Assembly: GCA_963575745.1 (NCBI GenBank)
Contig: CAUYUJ010022544.1
Coordinates: 18,501 to 82,500 of the forward strand
Origin: Prorocentrum cordatum
Taxonomy: Eukaryota; Sar; Dinophyceae; Prorocentrales; Prorocentraceae
Reading direction: 5' to 3'
DNA length: 64,000 nucleotides
In this document: positions 10,811 to 22,140 of the stretch, piece by piece
Numbering within the stretch: position 1 is the first letter of the stretch
Layout of the letters: each line of letters opens with the position of its first letter
Notes under the pieces: generated by a model
Told to the model about the DNA's origin: nothing
The model's input: the letters and a program-made list of their open reading frames with translations, nothing else
Database searches by the model: none
Made by a program: the position numbers and the translations under genes

Positions 10811-11880
10811 TCATTGCTCAAACTCCTGCAGCAAATCACTGGGGCGCTCTAGCAGGTCACCAAGGGCCGCGCCTGGATCTTCGACAGTGCGAGCTGGCTC
10901 GCGCCAGTCATGCATGCCCTGGGCCCTGGATACCTCGGCATCGGAACGGCACGAGGGGCGCGACTCGCTCTGATCCGACCTCAGCGCCCAATTACGCCGC
11001 TTCTTAGGCGCCTGCATCCAGCCGCTCGCACTCACAGGATCAGAGGTCAGCCTGGCTGGCGTCTCAAGAGTCGGCCGCATGACATCAGGGCTCTTTGGCG
11101 AACGCTCACCAGCTGCGCGCTTCAAAGAAGAGTCGCCTGACGGTGCAATCTGCTGCAAGGGCACCTCATCAGCGCTATCTGAAACCTGAATGATTGTGTT
11201 TCGGCAGCCTGGGAGATCAAACGGGAAGCGGCGAGACGGCGGCCCTTGCGCGCCGTCAGCCGCAGCAAAACAAGCCGACGCAACTGCAACCTGCTTGGCG
11301 CCAGAAACATCATCGGGCTCTGGCGCCGCCGAGCCACCAATCGCAGAACTCGGACCCTTTGTGAAACGAGACTGGCCTTCATGATTGCTGGCGGCAGGGC
11401 GCCCGTCAGAATCTGCCTCGCTCGCCGCGAGCGTGGCGGGGGCCTCTGACGCGACACCCTTGCGCGGCTCCTCTGATGCTCCGTGAGCCCGTCCGCCAGA
11501 GTCGATTGCACCATCTGTTGGGTAGCGTGGATGACTATCCGCATGAGGCTCAGGATTACGATGTTTTGGTGTCCCTGCACGATGGATCACTGTAGCGGGT
11601 TCGGCGGGCTCTGAAGGGATCTCGGGATTCTGTCCTGGAGTTGCGGATGTGGGGCTTCCTCCGATAATGAATAACGTGCACGGGAGTTCGACATCAAGCC
11701 GCTTCTCATAGCCCATGGGTTTGCTCGGGTCCGTCATCACTAAGTTCAGCCATCCACTCACTTCGCAAGACATTATTGGCCAACGGGGCGCGGTGAGAGA
11801 AATGCCTGCGCGCGCCCGCTGCCCTGGAAACTTTCGACCCGAACGGCGACGTAATGACGGCGATGCATTGCCGACTACAA
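10811..11880 (-). CDS. Hypothetical, mostly disordered protein (3' exon)
   Basis: Open minus-strand frame of about 350 codons ending at TGA 10811-10813. The first ~80 residues look foldable (WPIMSCEVSGWLNLV, then KPMGYEKRLDVELPCTLFIIGG). The rest is rich in Pro, Ser, Ala, Glu and Lys/Arg, with SPKSPDVMRP and a basic APKKRRN patch that could be a nuclear localisation signal, and ends DLLERPSDLLQEFEQ. No start codon is convincing: the frame runs back into the repeat element beginning at 11888, where GGATTCGCAG offers a 3' splice site. I read it as the last exon of a gene whose intron holds that element. Product not recognised. Confidence 0.4.
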
Positions 11881-11887
11881 CTGCGAA

Positions 11888-12570
11888 TCCCACCAGCCCT
11901 CTGGGCGTCGGTGGTTTAGAGGGCTTCCTCTTCCACATGCCCGTCTTCCCCTTCGGGGAGGGCGTTACCCCTCCCCCTACCCCCTCCACTGGACCTGGGC
12001 GGGGGGCCCCGCGAGTCGCCTGAGCGTCCAAAACGGCCTCGGCGAGGAAGCCAACATCATTTGCTTTACGTTGGCGTTGGCCACATGTTGGCACCCTGAG
12101 GGGGGACTGCAATTAGACTTTTCCCCGTCCTGTAATTGATCTCGCCCAAGACGGCCCATCGATGGCCCCGAAGGCCCCCAGGGGTGTCCCAGGAGGGCCC
12201 CACGAGGTGGCCAGGCAGCCCCAAGAGGCCCTCAGGATGCCCCCAAGAGGTTCCCAAGAGACCCCCAAGAGGCCCCAAGAGACCCCCCAGAGGCACCCAA
12301 GAAGCTCCAAGAGGCCTCGGCGAGAATGCCCAATCATTGATGCTACTAAGGTTTTAGCCACATGGTGGCCTCTTGGGGGGGGCACTGATTAAGATGACTT
12401 TAAGAGTGCCTGGGGGGGCCCACGATGACCTCCCAGACGGCTCAAGATACCCCAAGACGTCTCATACTGCCTTCCTCTGCGTGCTGCCCACTTCCCTGGT
12501 CGAGGCAATTCCTCGGGGCATCGTTTCTGGATGGGTTGGTGGGGATTCGCGAAGCGCCAACAATTTAGTC
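11888..12570 (+). repeat. ~680-bp interspersed element with terminal inverted repeats, copy 2
   Basis: Left end TCCCACCAGCCCT and right end GGGTTGGTGGGGA are inverted repeats. Both are embedded in a longer match, GCGAATCCC...GGGGATTCGC. It carries the same blocks in the same order as copies 1 and 3: the GGCGTCGGTGGTTTAG end, GGGGAGGGCGTTACCCCTCC, GCGTCCAAAACGGCCTCGGCGAGG, a degenerate array of CCCCAAGAGGCCC words at 12166-12330, then GGCATCGTTTCTGGATGGG. No coding capacity. Confidence 0.7.
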
Positions 12571-13017
12571 CTAAGAGCTGTTTCCTAAGGGACCGTGGCC
12601 ATGCACGAACTTAGACACTACCTAGTCATATGGTTTAAGCGGGTTGGATAGCGGGTGTCATCTAATGGTCTACATTTTGGATGCAGTTGATCGCTCATTC
12701 GGGGTATCATTGCTACCGTGGGTCGCAGCGACAGATGAGCGCCGCAAGGGCGCGGACCACTCGGGGGAGGGCGGGCGGGGAGGGGAGAGGCGATAGGCTC
12801 TTCTTAAGGACGGAGGGGAGGGGGGATGATTTGACTATAGCTAGCTGGCTCGGTGCAACCTGAGAGCGGCGTCGGCAGACAGCGCGTGCAGGCGCAGCGC
12901 CGACGCGCGAACAGAACACATGCTTGCCACCAGGATGCGTGACATCTCGGGGCGATGCGCAATGCGTCCCCCTTCGCCAGCTCGCAGGGTAAATCTGCCA
13001 GCAGAAAGGGGCGCATG
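12571..13017. other. Spacer / 3' flank
   Basis: Lies between the right end of the repeat element and the stop codon of the large minus-strand gene. No gene recognised; it probably holds that gene's 3' UTR. Confidence 0.4.
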
Positions 13018-16000
13018 CTAAACTCCCATCGCGTACCCCGACAAATCCAGAGACTCGCTCTCCTCGCCATCAGCAAGGGCGCGTTCAAAACTGAGGAGCT
13101 TCCTCCCTGCGTCAGTGGCCTCAAGACCGCTGCGCGCCAACAATCTCTGGTCGCGGTCCAAGGCTCGGAGCCGCGCGTTGTCTGTGTGCTCGACCTTCCT
13201 GTGGCATCCGTGGCCATCGACCAGCCATGCCGCGAGGAAGCCGCACGGCCTCCCTCCTTTCATCACTCCACCCGCAACTCTCTTCAACCTGGAGGTTCGC
13301 GTCAGGACGCACCCGTGCTTGGAGCAGACTGCCTCGAAACAGTTCTTCGACTCATAGTAGCTGATCTTCCCCGTGCCCACGTGAACAGTTGCCTCGGCAG
13401 GTCTCTGGCCGCCGCGCACAGGAGGCCCAGCGGCAAGTGGCGGAACCAGCTCTGGCGGCAGTGGAGCGGCCCCCGCCGGCGGCAGCTCCTCAGGCGGCGG
13501 CAGCGGGGGCGGCGGCGGTGGCGGCTCTCCTGAACCCGATGCCGCTGAACTGGCAGCCCCGCCGCCATCGCCTCCACTGGGGCCAGAAGAAGAAGAAGAA
13601 GAACCAGTGTCGCCGCCAGCTCCGTCGGCCCCGTCATCGGGGATCATGGCCAGAAACATGTCCATTAACTCATCCAAGTCGCTGCGTGGCTCGACACCCT
13701 CGCCACCCGTGCCGCCTCCCTCAGCGCCCTCGTCCTTGGTGAGGTCCTCCTCGGGGTCGCAGCTGTCGCCGTCTGCCAGCGCCTGTGAGCCCGACGCAAC
13801 TGAAGACCAATCAGGGGCAGAAGTATCTTTCACGTTCGTGCCCCTCTTCTCCCGCAAGGGCGGCCAGGCATGGTAGACAGGGCTGGCGCTCTCAACTGAT
13901 ACAATGTCTGGCGAAAGATACGGCAGAGCCAAGCTGGTAGAGCAAATCTGGAAGAACTCGACTGTCCACTTGGTGTTCAAGGACATTTCGCTGAAGGCCT
14001 GCATCTCTGTGTAGAAGCTGCCGACAGCCTGCGGCATATTGGGGGGCGCCGAGGGATCCCCTATGAAACCGTTTGCCCTCAACCCTCTGCATTGCCAGAC
14101 ACAAACACCTCAATGCCAAGGGGGGCGGGGGCTGGGAAATACGCGAGGCGCGCGCACTGGAAATGCATCGGCTATGCGGCTACGCGTCGGGGCGCACAGG
14201 AAAAGCATTTAACCTGGAGAAACGCATGGCAGACTGGAACATCCCGCGAGCCTTCAACTTGATCTTCCGCTCATCCTCAGGCTGAGCAGCTGGCTTCTGC
14301 AATTTGCTGAAGGTCGGCCGAAATGGGCTCAAGTACATCGCGGCGACGTGGAACCACAGTTCCACAGGGGGTCCCTCGGCGCCCCCCAATGGCGAACCCT
14401 CAAACCGACACACGATGAAGCCATCGACCAGCAATGCTCGCATCGAAGATCGCGGTGGGCAGGCGGCCTTGAGATGGACCAAGTACTTATTCCGAAACTT
14501 CCACATGCGCAGCCCATCCCCTTGACAAATGCAGATGCCAGCCTTCATGCACGGAGTGAGGAGCGCAGCTGGGGCATCGACAGGAGCGCAATCGCCCCTC
14601 ATGATTGTGCGGTGTCTCTGCGACCATTGTTGCTCTAGGTACTGCCCTAAGTTGCATTTGCTGAACGCCTCCGCCCACGCAACGCCAACTTTCGCATGCT
14701 GCTCTGAAGGGGGGCGCACGAAGTAGCAATGACCACGGCCCTCGCATGGCATTGGAACAATATCAGACTGCCGCAATATAGGTATTTGCCTGCGGAGCTC
14801 CTCCACGAAACCAGCGCCACTGCCAACCTCGAACTCAGAAAGCGTGTCCTGAATATCCTTCTCCTGCTGGGCAAACCGCTGCCGATTCTGTGAACTCAAC
14901 TCCTTGGCAACGGCCACGTGGCAAGATACATCCATGAATGAAGTGCCCCCTGGGAGAAGGCTCACCACGTCGCCGCTCGTCGACTGCACGCGATTGGCCT
15001 GCGCCTGCCGCGTTGCCCGAAGTCTCATGGCAGCGCGCTGCTTCTCGTTCAGTCCGAACGCCCCTGCCTTGGGGCCAGCGCGCTCAGCCCTGGCAGCGAC
15101 AGTGGCGAGGTTGCCATCACATACAAGTCTGTTCCAATCGTCACCGCCCCGTTGTTTGATCTCTCTGTACTGGGCGCTCAGGGCTCTGATGTCACAACCT
15201 CTCATCCCTCCCGCAGCCGAAGTCGCCGTGCTCACATGGGCCCTCCAAGAGCCCCCTGGCCTCATGCGCTTCTTCTCCTGCGCGGGCTCGTCGGGCACGG
15301 CGTCCTCCACCCCCCTCCCTTGCAACGTGAGGGCACGGCGAATGGGCAACGTGCGCATGCCATTCCGACCCCGCCAATCCGCCACCGCGCCGTTGGGCGC
15401 GGCGGCAGGTTGGCGAGGTCGGAATGCGTATTCCTTCAAGCACCCGTGGGGAGTCCATGAAGGGCCATGGCCTCACAGTGCCAAACATTATTGGGCCTGT
15501 CGCGTGCCCCCTGGGGTTCCTCGCAGCGTCTCGCGCGATTTTGTTGGGCCTGGTGGAATGCCCGATATGGGGCGGGAGGGCATCGCGCGGCCCTCGAGAC
15601 GGCCCTGGAAGAACCCAGGTCGCCCGACGATCGCCCCAAGACGCTCAAGATGGCCTCAAGATGGCCCAAGAGGCCTCCGAGACGCCCAAACAGGGCCCCA
15701 AGAGCCAAGAGGGCCTTGAGATACCAACATAATGCATATTCCACGTGTGGTTCAATGCTCTGGGCGTCGATTATTCCAGCTCCCGACGCTCCACGACTGT
15801 CCAAGGTGTCCTCAGGACCGCCTCAAGACGGCCCACGAGGCCCCCCAGGCGGACCCCAGCACTACCCAAATCAGGCTCCAAGGCGGCTCCAGAGGCGCCC
15901 AAGACGACCCCAGAGGGTTTAAAGACAACCCCACGGAGGGCCCAGAGAGGGGGAACACGAACCGAAAATCCGAGCCCCCGCCCCAAGAGGCCCCCATGAG

Positions 16001-19000
16001 GCATCACGGAGGCCCCGAGAGCCCCCCCGAGAAGCCCCAACAGATCCCCAGGAGGCCCCGAAGACGCCTTCAGAAACCCCAGAACGGCCCCCAAGAGGCT
16101 TCAAACTTGTCACCAACCGAGAGGCCTCGCGCGACATCCCAACGAGCACCCAACAGACAGGCTTCCGACCCACAACCCAGGCTGGCGAGATGGGGAGGCC
16201 GTCAGATAAGTTATCTTCACGCCCCCGCCGCTCCCCCCCACCACCACCCCAAACATTGCGCACCGTCGTTCGGACTCAGAATTGCGCGTGTCACTCACCC
16301 CTCCCCCGTCCGCAAACATAACTTCGCGCTAACCCTCGACCTGGCGCCCCCTGAGCGCCCGATTCTCGCATCCCTGTCCTGCTCGCTCGCACTGGTCTCA
16401 TGGCGGTGCTGGCCAGACCAAGGTCGCGTCCTCTGAAGAGTGCGAGCCTGCTGCATCAGCCACTCGGCGGAGGCGTCCTCGATGTTGAGCGTGTGTGTGT
16501 GGGTTGACCTCTGCTCCAGCTGGCGTCGGACGGCAGCGTGCTTCGCCTCCACGCAGGTGATGTCCACCTGAATGAGCATGGCGAGGGCGAGCAGCACCTC
16601 CCAGAGGTCCTGGCCAACCAAGTCAGGGAAGCGGGCGCACAAATCTTTACCCCACGGCCCCTTCATACAGTCTGGGGTTCGGTTCAACGACTGCGCCCTG
16701 CTGCTATCCACGAGCAGCCCGAAGACTCTGAAGTGGAAGAGGGAGTGGTTCGACACGTGGAGCTGCTCCACCAGCGCGCCTTCCCGCGCGAGCAGGCGGA
16801 ACGCCAGACAGTTGAACTCCTCTGTGTAGCACCTCTCTGGAAACGAACGCCAGTGATGCGGCCCAAGCCAGATCGCCTGGAGCTCTTTGAAGAAATTTTC
16901 CTCCAGTATGAGCTCGCACGCGGTGACGATCCTGTAGTCCCTAGCGCCTAGTCCTGGAAGGCGTCCCATCTGATGCGACCTCGCCACGGCCGCCCTCTGG
17001 CTGAGCTCCCAGCGCAGGCTAGCCATGTCCAGCTGGTCGTGGAGCATGCGCATGATGGGATTGAGCGCGCACCTCAACAACATCAGGTCAGGCAAGGGAT
17101 CTCTGGACAACCATTCGAGCGTCAACTTCCTGTCCTTGGCGTTCTTCTCTGCGAAGCTCGGCTCCGAGTCAGCGCGGCCAGTGTTGTCGACGACCTCATG
17201 TCGGTCAGCTGGAGCAGCGTCGGCGGGTACCTCCGCATCTGGCCCGTGATGGACGTGCGCGACATCATCGACCCCGCCGTCGTCCAACACACCAGCAGCA
17301 CCATCGGCGCCCACCGCCCCGCCAATAGGGCCCGCGGGAGGTAATTCTTTGCCGAGGGTTCGAGAAAACAAAGGATACGTCGCAGACGCCAGCCCGTGTA
17401 TTGCTTCGAGGCGCCCCCAAAAATCAATTGCGATCTCTGAGCCCGTCCACCGATGTCTCGGCCACACGCTAGGCTTCGCGCTCACCAGGGCGAAACTGAG
17501 ACCGTTCTCGATGACGCTTGCCACTGCAGCTACGTCGATGTCGGTCACAAGCCCGTGTGGCACGCATACCTCGACGTAATCTCGATTCCTCCAGTCGCCG
17601 CGTGGAAGGCAAGCGACAACTACTTTCTTCACCTCCCTGTCAGGGCCAGTCTCGAAAAAACATCTTGATGACAGATCTCCTGTACTTAACAGCGTCATCT
17701 GGCAGCCCCTCGGGGACGAGCTTGATCCTGGACTTGATCACGTGCCTCAAGCACTTCCTAAAATGATTCAAATAGCCGCTGAGCTGCAAGGACAGGGATG
17801 CGTGAATCACAGACGAAATCGTGCGAGGCATGAGACTCTCAAACGTCTTGCTGTGGATACCTGCTGCCACGTGAACTTCGCAGAACAAGTGCAGGGACTC
17901 CCATCCATGTCGGTCAGACGCGATGCTGTTCTCCACGACGATGTTGGGCTTCGCAGAGTCAGAGCAGCAGAAGCGCATCCGTTGTTTGAAGCCGTCGCTG
18001 TATGTGGACACCGCGCAACTCCGTAGCACTGCTTTCTTGCACACTGGCGCAGCCGTCGACTCCATCGGCTGCAGGGGGCACACCGTATTCAGATACAGCC
18101 GCACTGGGATATCGCCAACATTGACGAGCAACCACACTGCTTGGTTAATCTGCATGAGCTTCGTGACCATCGCAGCACTTCGTTCGTGAGCAGCGAGGGC
18201 GTGCATGAGCCGCAGTGCCCTGCCAAACGGCAGGGGGACAAGAGCGTGGAGATTGACATCACTTGCGGATCCTGCAGCAGCATCCCCCCTCAGCGTCGTC
18301 TTCATGGGGGTCTCGTCGTAGCGTGACGTGTCGACGTACAGCAGGCACCGTTCTCTGCCGAGCGACTCCACCAGGGCGCCCTCGAGCTTCTTCCGCAACT
18401 GAACCTGGCACAAGAAATACGCCTCAGCAAAGCGGTGAAGCGCTTTCTGCAGGACCTGGCGGTCGTGGCCTGTCTGCCTGGCGATCTGAGACCAGTTCAG
18501 CACGAGCCCAGAGGACATGCACCAATGTCGAGCCACATCCAGGATGATAGGACGCTGCACAGCACCAGGTGACATCCCCATTGCGACGCACGACTCAAGG
18601 TGAAGTGATAATGGGCTGGGCGGCGCAAGGGATACAACAGAAACTGGCATGCTCTTATCCCAGTCCCTCACGATCACACCCGTGTGTCTGGTCACCAGTT
18701 CTGCCGCGGGCGCATGAGAATCAGACTCCGTGGGCCTTAGTGGCGAGTCCAACTCCACTGATTGTGAATCCAAATCATCTGATACGGAACGCACCCACGA
18801 CGCTGGACGACCTGTTCTCGATCTTTTCTGTGTCGGCTGGGGTGCCAGAGTGTCGTCCAGCGCATTCAACAACATGTTCGGCTCGGCGGCGGCTGATGCA
18901 TCTGCTGGGGCCAAGCTGGCTGCGTCGATGGCCGCCACCGAGCCCCACGGGTCCTCTTCGGGCGGTTCGGGCTCCAGTGCGACTGTCGCTGCCACGGCAG

Positions 19001-19052
19001 CCCACATTATGAAGACTATGGACATATATGAATGAACATGATGGGCTATCAT
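13018..19052 (-). CDS. Large multi-domain protein of unknown function, dinoflagellate multicopy family
   Basis: Start chosen at the first ATG (19050-19052) 3' of a spliced-leader relic. Exons: 19052-16448, 15277-14214, 14086-13018 (stop TAG), about 1,580 residues. Exon 1 starts with a short hydrophobic stretch (SIVFIMWAAVAATVA), then has an acidic/Ser-rich region. Recognisable family signatures follow: YVDTSRYDETPMK, AGIHSKTFESLM, CLPRGDWRN, RHRWTG, and LRRQLEQRSTHTHTL-like spacing before AEWLMQQ. Exon 2 begins EKKRMRPGGSWRAH. Exon 3 has a Gly/Pro-rich linker (eight prolines in EPPPPPPPLPPP) and a Cys/His module, KISYYESKNCFEAVCSKHG...GRPCGFLAAWLVDGHGC. I recall this architecture from many dinoflagellate predictions with no assigned function. 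One frame break sits in a T6 run on the coding strand (17655-17660); five Ts would restore MFFETGPD. Confidence 0.65.
14087..14213 (-). other. Intron, GT-AG, 127 bp
   Basis: Donor CCAG|GTTAAA and acceptor AATGCAG| keep phase 2, joining MRFS(R) to GLRANGFIGD. This is one of the cleanest splice assignments in the window because both neighbouring frames close shortly after the proposed sites. Confidence 0.65.
15278..16447 (-). other. 1.17-kb intron loaded with CCCAAGAGGCC-type repeats
   Basis: Proposed donor is CAG|GCTCGC (GC type) and acceptor GCGCAG|, phase 0, joining AEWLMQQ to EKKRMRPGGSW. The interior at 15590-16110 consists of degenerate CCCCAAGAGGCC words like those in the ~680-bp element but without its conserved ends. 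The donor is the least certain part. Confidence 0.5.
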
Positions 19053-19078
19053 GTTCCCAGAGCGAGGGGCCAGAACCT

Positions 19079-19100
19079 CTCGAGCCAAAATGGCTAAGGA
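19079..19100 (-). promoter_or_regulatory. Relic of the dinoflagellate spliced leader (DinoSL)
   Basis: Read on the minus strand, TCCTTAGCCATTTTGGCTCGAG matches the conserved 22-nt dinoflagellate spliced leader (TCCGTAGCCATTTTGGCTCAAG) at 20 of 22 positions. It lies 26 bases upstream of the ATG of the large minus-strand gene. A leader is added to mRNA by trans-splicing and is not normally in the gene. Its presence in genomic DNA indicates that a processed, trans-spliced mRNA was reverse transcribed and reinserted. Confidence 0.8.
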
Positions 19101-20700
19101 CGGGATGGTGTGCAGGGTGAACAAAGGGGGCGTGGGGTGGGTCACCGTTCCGCGAAAATGTACAGACGCGGCGAATGATTATTGGGAGATATGGGAGAGG
19201 CATTTTTGGGGCGTCGACCGCACTGTGCTGGGGGTCTCTCGGCAAGGCGCAACATTGCAGCTTGGCCCACGTTAGTTGGCCTGGAACGTCGTTCGGCGAG
19301 GCGCAGCATCGTGATGCAGCAACGGGAGTCGCAGACATAGTAAGCTCTGGGCGAGGCGCGGAATTGTAAGGACTGTCTCTAGGCGAAACTCAATTTTGCA
19401 TTGGCGTTTGAAGGTTTTGCGTCGCGCGTGCCCTCTCAAACATGGGGTGCGTGGGATGTCCTATGTTCGAAGCTGGGGCACGACTCATTATACATGGGGG
19501 GGACGTGTAAACGTGGCCATGGGAATTACGTTTTGCGATTTCGAAGCACTACGTGCTACTGTTGTCAGAAATGCATGTGGCGGCGCTTGAAATACATATA
19601 GCGCCGCACTGTCGAATCATGTTTCACTTTGCCCAGGTTAGGCTTTAACAGGCCCTGGGACCAACGAACAAACACAAGCAATCCAGGCCATAACTTGTTT
19701 GCACATGTGGCCTGCGCGCAACGACCGTCCTGCGCGGGCGTCGCGTATCCGACTCTCTGTCATACTGCCAAAATCGCACTCGCACTCCTCCTCCCCCCCC
19801 CTCCCAAAGCAACGTCGGACACCGGCGGTTTCTTACGGGGGAAAGCAGGTGATAATGAGGTGGGGAAGTAAGATTTGCGGGGGGGGGGGTACAACGAGGT
19901 GACCTGAATGGAATCACCGAAGAGCGCGCATATTGCTAATGGGACGAAGGAGTAGACACATCGGGGCAACGTTTAGAACGAGGCCAAGTATAACGAAATA
20001 CTGCAGGTGGCTAAACGACTTACTTTGTAACATGATTTGTCTCGCGCGTGGGCCCCTCGCCTTCTTGAAGGGCGAGCGGGCGGGCTGGGCGTACCTATTT
20101 TTAACGATATGCACGAAGTTATTTTAAACCTATGTTTGACCTATCTGGCACTTTCTTCATACATGAGGCCTTACCAGGGGCGGGCACATCATAAGCCTGG
20201 GCCATCTTTGGGCCTGGCTGCAGCGGCACGAGGCGGAGCCGCACGAGGTTGCTCGCAGTTGCGCTTGGTGGAGGGTCGCGAGGCGCTCGACCGTCCAGGA
20301 AAGGCCGCGCTCTCTCTGCGGGTCCTGGGTGTGCAGTCGGACCGAGGACAAGATAGCATCCTTCAAGAAGATGAGGCCCTCCGCCGGCCGACACGAAGAG
20401 CATTCGAGGGTACCCTCCCCCAGGATGCACAAGCACATCCAACAAACACGCAGCACATGAGGGTATGCCCTCCCCAGGCTTCGACTTTTCCCAACGCTGC
20501 GGCCGGCGTCTCCGCCGCCCGTGGCGCCCGCAGCGGCCGCCACCGCCGCCGGGGGGTGGGGCTCTCTCACACGGGGCACGCGCGCGGGCGACGCGAGGCC
20601 AAAGGCGCCGACACCCGGGGCCGCGGTCACTCGTGCCAGGCTGCCTGTGATGCGCCAATGTTCCACCACCACTACCATAGGTACAACGGGGGAGAAGGGA
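19101..20700. other. Spacer; no gene recognised
   Basis: Upstream flank of the large minus-strand gene. Degenerate copies of a GGCGAGGCGCAGCAT-like word occur at about 19240-19400. A GC-rich segment at 20560-20650 recurs, diverged, at 20885-20975. A long plus-strand frame through 20037-21452 is not accepted because it crosses the TCC array and these repeats. Confidence 0.4.
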
Positions 20701-20975
20701 GGATTGGGAGGTCCTCCTCCTCCTCCTCCCCCTCCTCCTCCTCCTCCTCCTCCTCCTCCTCCTCCTCCTCCTCCTCGATCCTCCTCGTCGTCGTCCTCCT
20801 CCTCCTCCTCCTGCTCCTACCTGCGGTAATTGGCGATGGGAGATCCGCCCATCAGCCTGGCTGGGAGGCGCGCCGCCGCCGGGGCTCTCGCACGGCGCGC
20901 GCGGGCGGCGCGATGCCCAAGGCGCCGACACCCCGTGGCCGCGGTCACTCGTGCCAGGCGGCCTGGCTGGGCGGC
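20560..20975 (+). repeat. Duplicated ~90-bp GC-rich segment flanking a TCC array
   Basis: Segments at about 20560-20650 and 20885-20975 share GGGGCTCTC-CACGG, GGCGCCGACACCC and GCCGCGGTCACTCGTGCCAG in the same order and orientation. The TCC array at 20713-20818 lies between them. Confidence 0.6.
20713..20818 (+). repeat. (TCC)n microsatellite
   Basis: Nearly pure TCC repeat with a CTCGATCC interruption and a CGTCGTCGT stretch, ending CTCCTGCTCCTAC. Other TCC arrays in the window carry the same TCGATCC variant. Confidence 0.9.
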
Positions 20976-21060
20976 CCCGCGGGCCGACGCGCGCGGGAGC
21001 GGTCTCGGGAGGCAGCGCCCGTGAGACGACGCCAGGGCGGGGATGACTGCGCACCAGGCC

Positions 21061-21210
21061 ACCCCACCCCAACCCGAAGGCCCGAATTTGACCCATTTTT
21101 CGGGTTGGGGGGGTACGGGTTCCGTGTGTTTTTGTTTCACTGTTCCCCGACCCCCCCCACTGGAAATGGAGGGCAAAATGAGGCCTTCGGGTTGGGTTGG
21201 GTTGGGGTGG
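21061..21210 (+). repeat. ~150-bp MITE-like element, copy A
   Basis: Left arm ACCCCAACCCGAAGGCC (21066-21082) is the reverse complement of the right arm GGCCTTCGGGTTGGG plus extra TTGGG units (21182-21206). Between them lies a block with GGGGGGTACGGGTTCC, TGTTCCCCGACCCCCCCCAC and TGGAAATGGAGGGCAAA. The same block and arms recur at 31622-31775. No coding capacity. Confidence 0.7.
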
Positions 21211-21607
21211 TTTGGGTGGGTGGTGAGGGGATCACATGCTTATGTTTTGTGCGGCGACGGCGGCCCACACCACGATGCAGTGGCTTCCGCACCGTGCCCG
21301 CGGGTGGATCCCGAGGCCCCGCGGGGAGGCAAGAGAGCCGCGGCCCCCAGCGTGCCCGCGGCTCCAGCTCCGCACGCCGTGCCCGCGAGGATCACAGAGG
21401 GGTCAAAAAATCCACCCCCATAATAACCACCCCGACACGCGAAGTCGTTTAGGAAACGCGCCCAAAGAAGGACTCGAACAGGGCAGGGCTGCTTAGTAAA
21501 CGCCAAGGGCCGTTCAGTAAACGAGTAAACGCCAATTGTCCGGTCTGGGTGGTTTTTCCTCCCTTGGTAATGATACCAGAGAAAAAAGCCAATCCGATTT
21601 TTTGGGG

Positions 21608-21993
21608 GGGGCTATGGGGCTTTAGGGCTTTAGGGCTATGGGGCTATAGGGTTATAGGGCGATGTGGCCATAGGGATATAGGGCTAGAAGCCTTTAGGGC
21701 TATGGGGCTATAGGGCTACAGGGCTATAGGGCTATAGGGCTAAGGGCTATAAGGCGATTCGGGCTATAGGGCTATAGGGTTATAGGGCTATATACGGCTA
21801 TAGGGCTTTAGGACCATAGGGCTATAGGGCTATAGGGCTATAGGGCTATAGGGCTATAGGGCTATGGGGCTATTGGGCTATTGGGCTATTGGGCTATTGG
21901 GCTATTGGGCTATAGGGCTAAAGGGCTATAGGGTTATAGTGCTATAGGGATATAGGGCGATTAGGCTATTGGGCTATAGGGATATAGGGCTAG
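21608..21993 (+). repeat. Satellite, 9-bp unit GGGCTATAG
   Basis: About 40 copies of GGGCTATAG with point variants (GGGCTTTAG, GGGCTATTG, GGGATATAG). A block of GGGCTATTG variants at 21866-21911 shows local homogenisation. Confidence 0.9.
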
Positions 21994-22140
21994 GCACCCC
22001 CGGGCACTTCTGGGCACCCCGGGCACCTGGGCACCCCTGGGCACCCGGGCACCCCCGGGCACCCCCGGGCACCCCCGGGCACCCGGCCACCCGGCCACCG
22101 AAATCGGTCACACACCTGGGCACCCGGGCACCCGGCCCCG
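21994..22140 (+). repeat. Satellite, ~10-bp unit GGGCACCCCC
   Basis: Copies of GGGCACCCCC / GGGCACCCGG / GGCCACCC directly abut the GGGCTATAG array, sharing the GGGC start. The two arrays may have a common origin. The end carries two copies of CACCGAAAT. Confidence 0.85.

Noticed and set aside
20037-21452. 471-codon plus-strand frame
   Set aside because: Crosses the TCC array, duplicated GC-rich segments and the MITE-like element; low complexity throughout.
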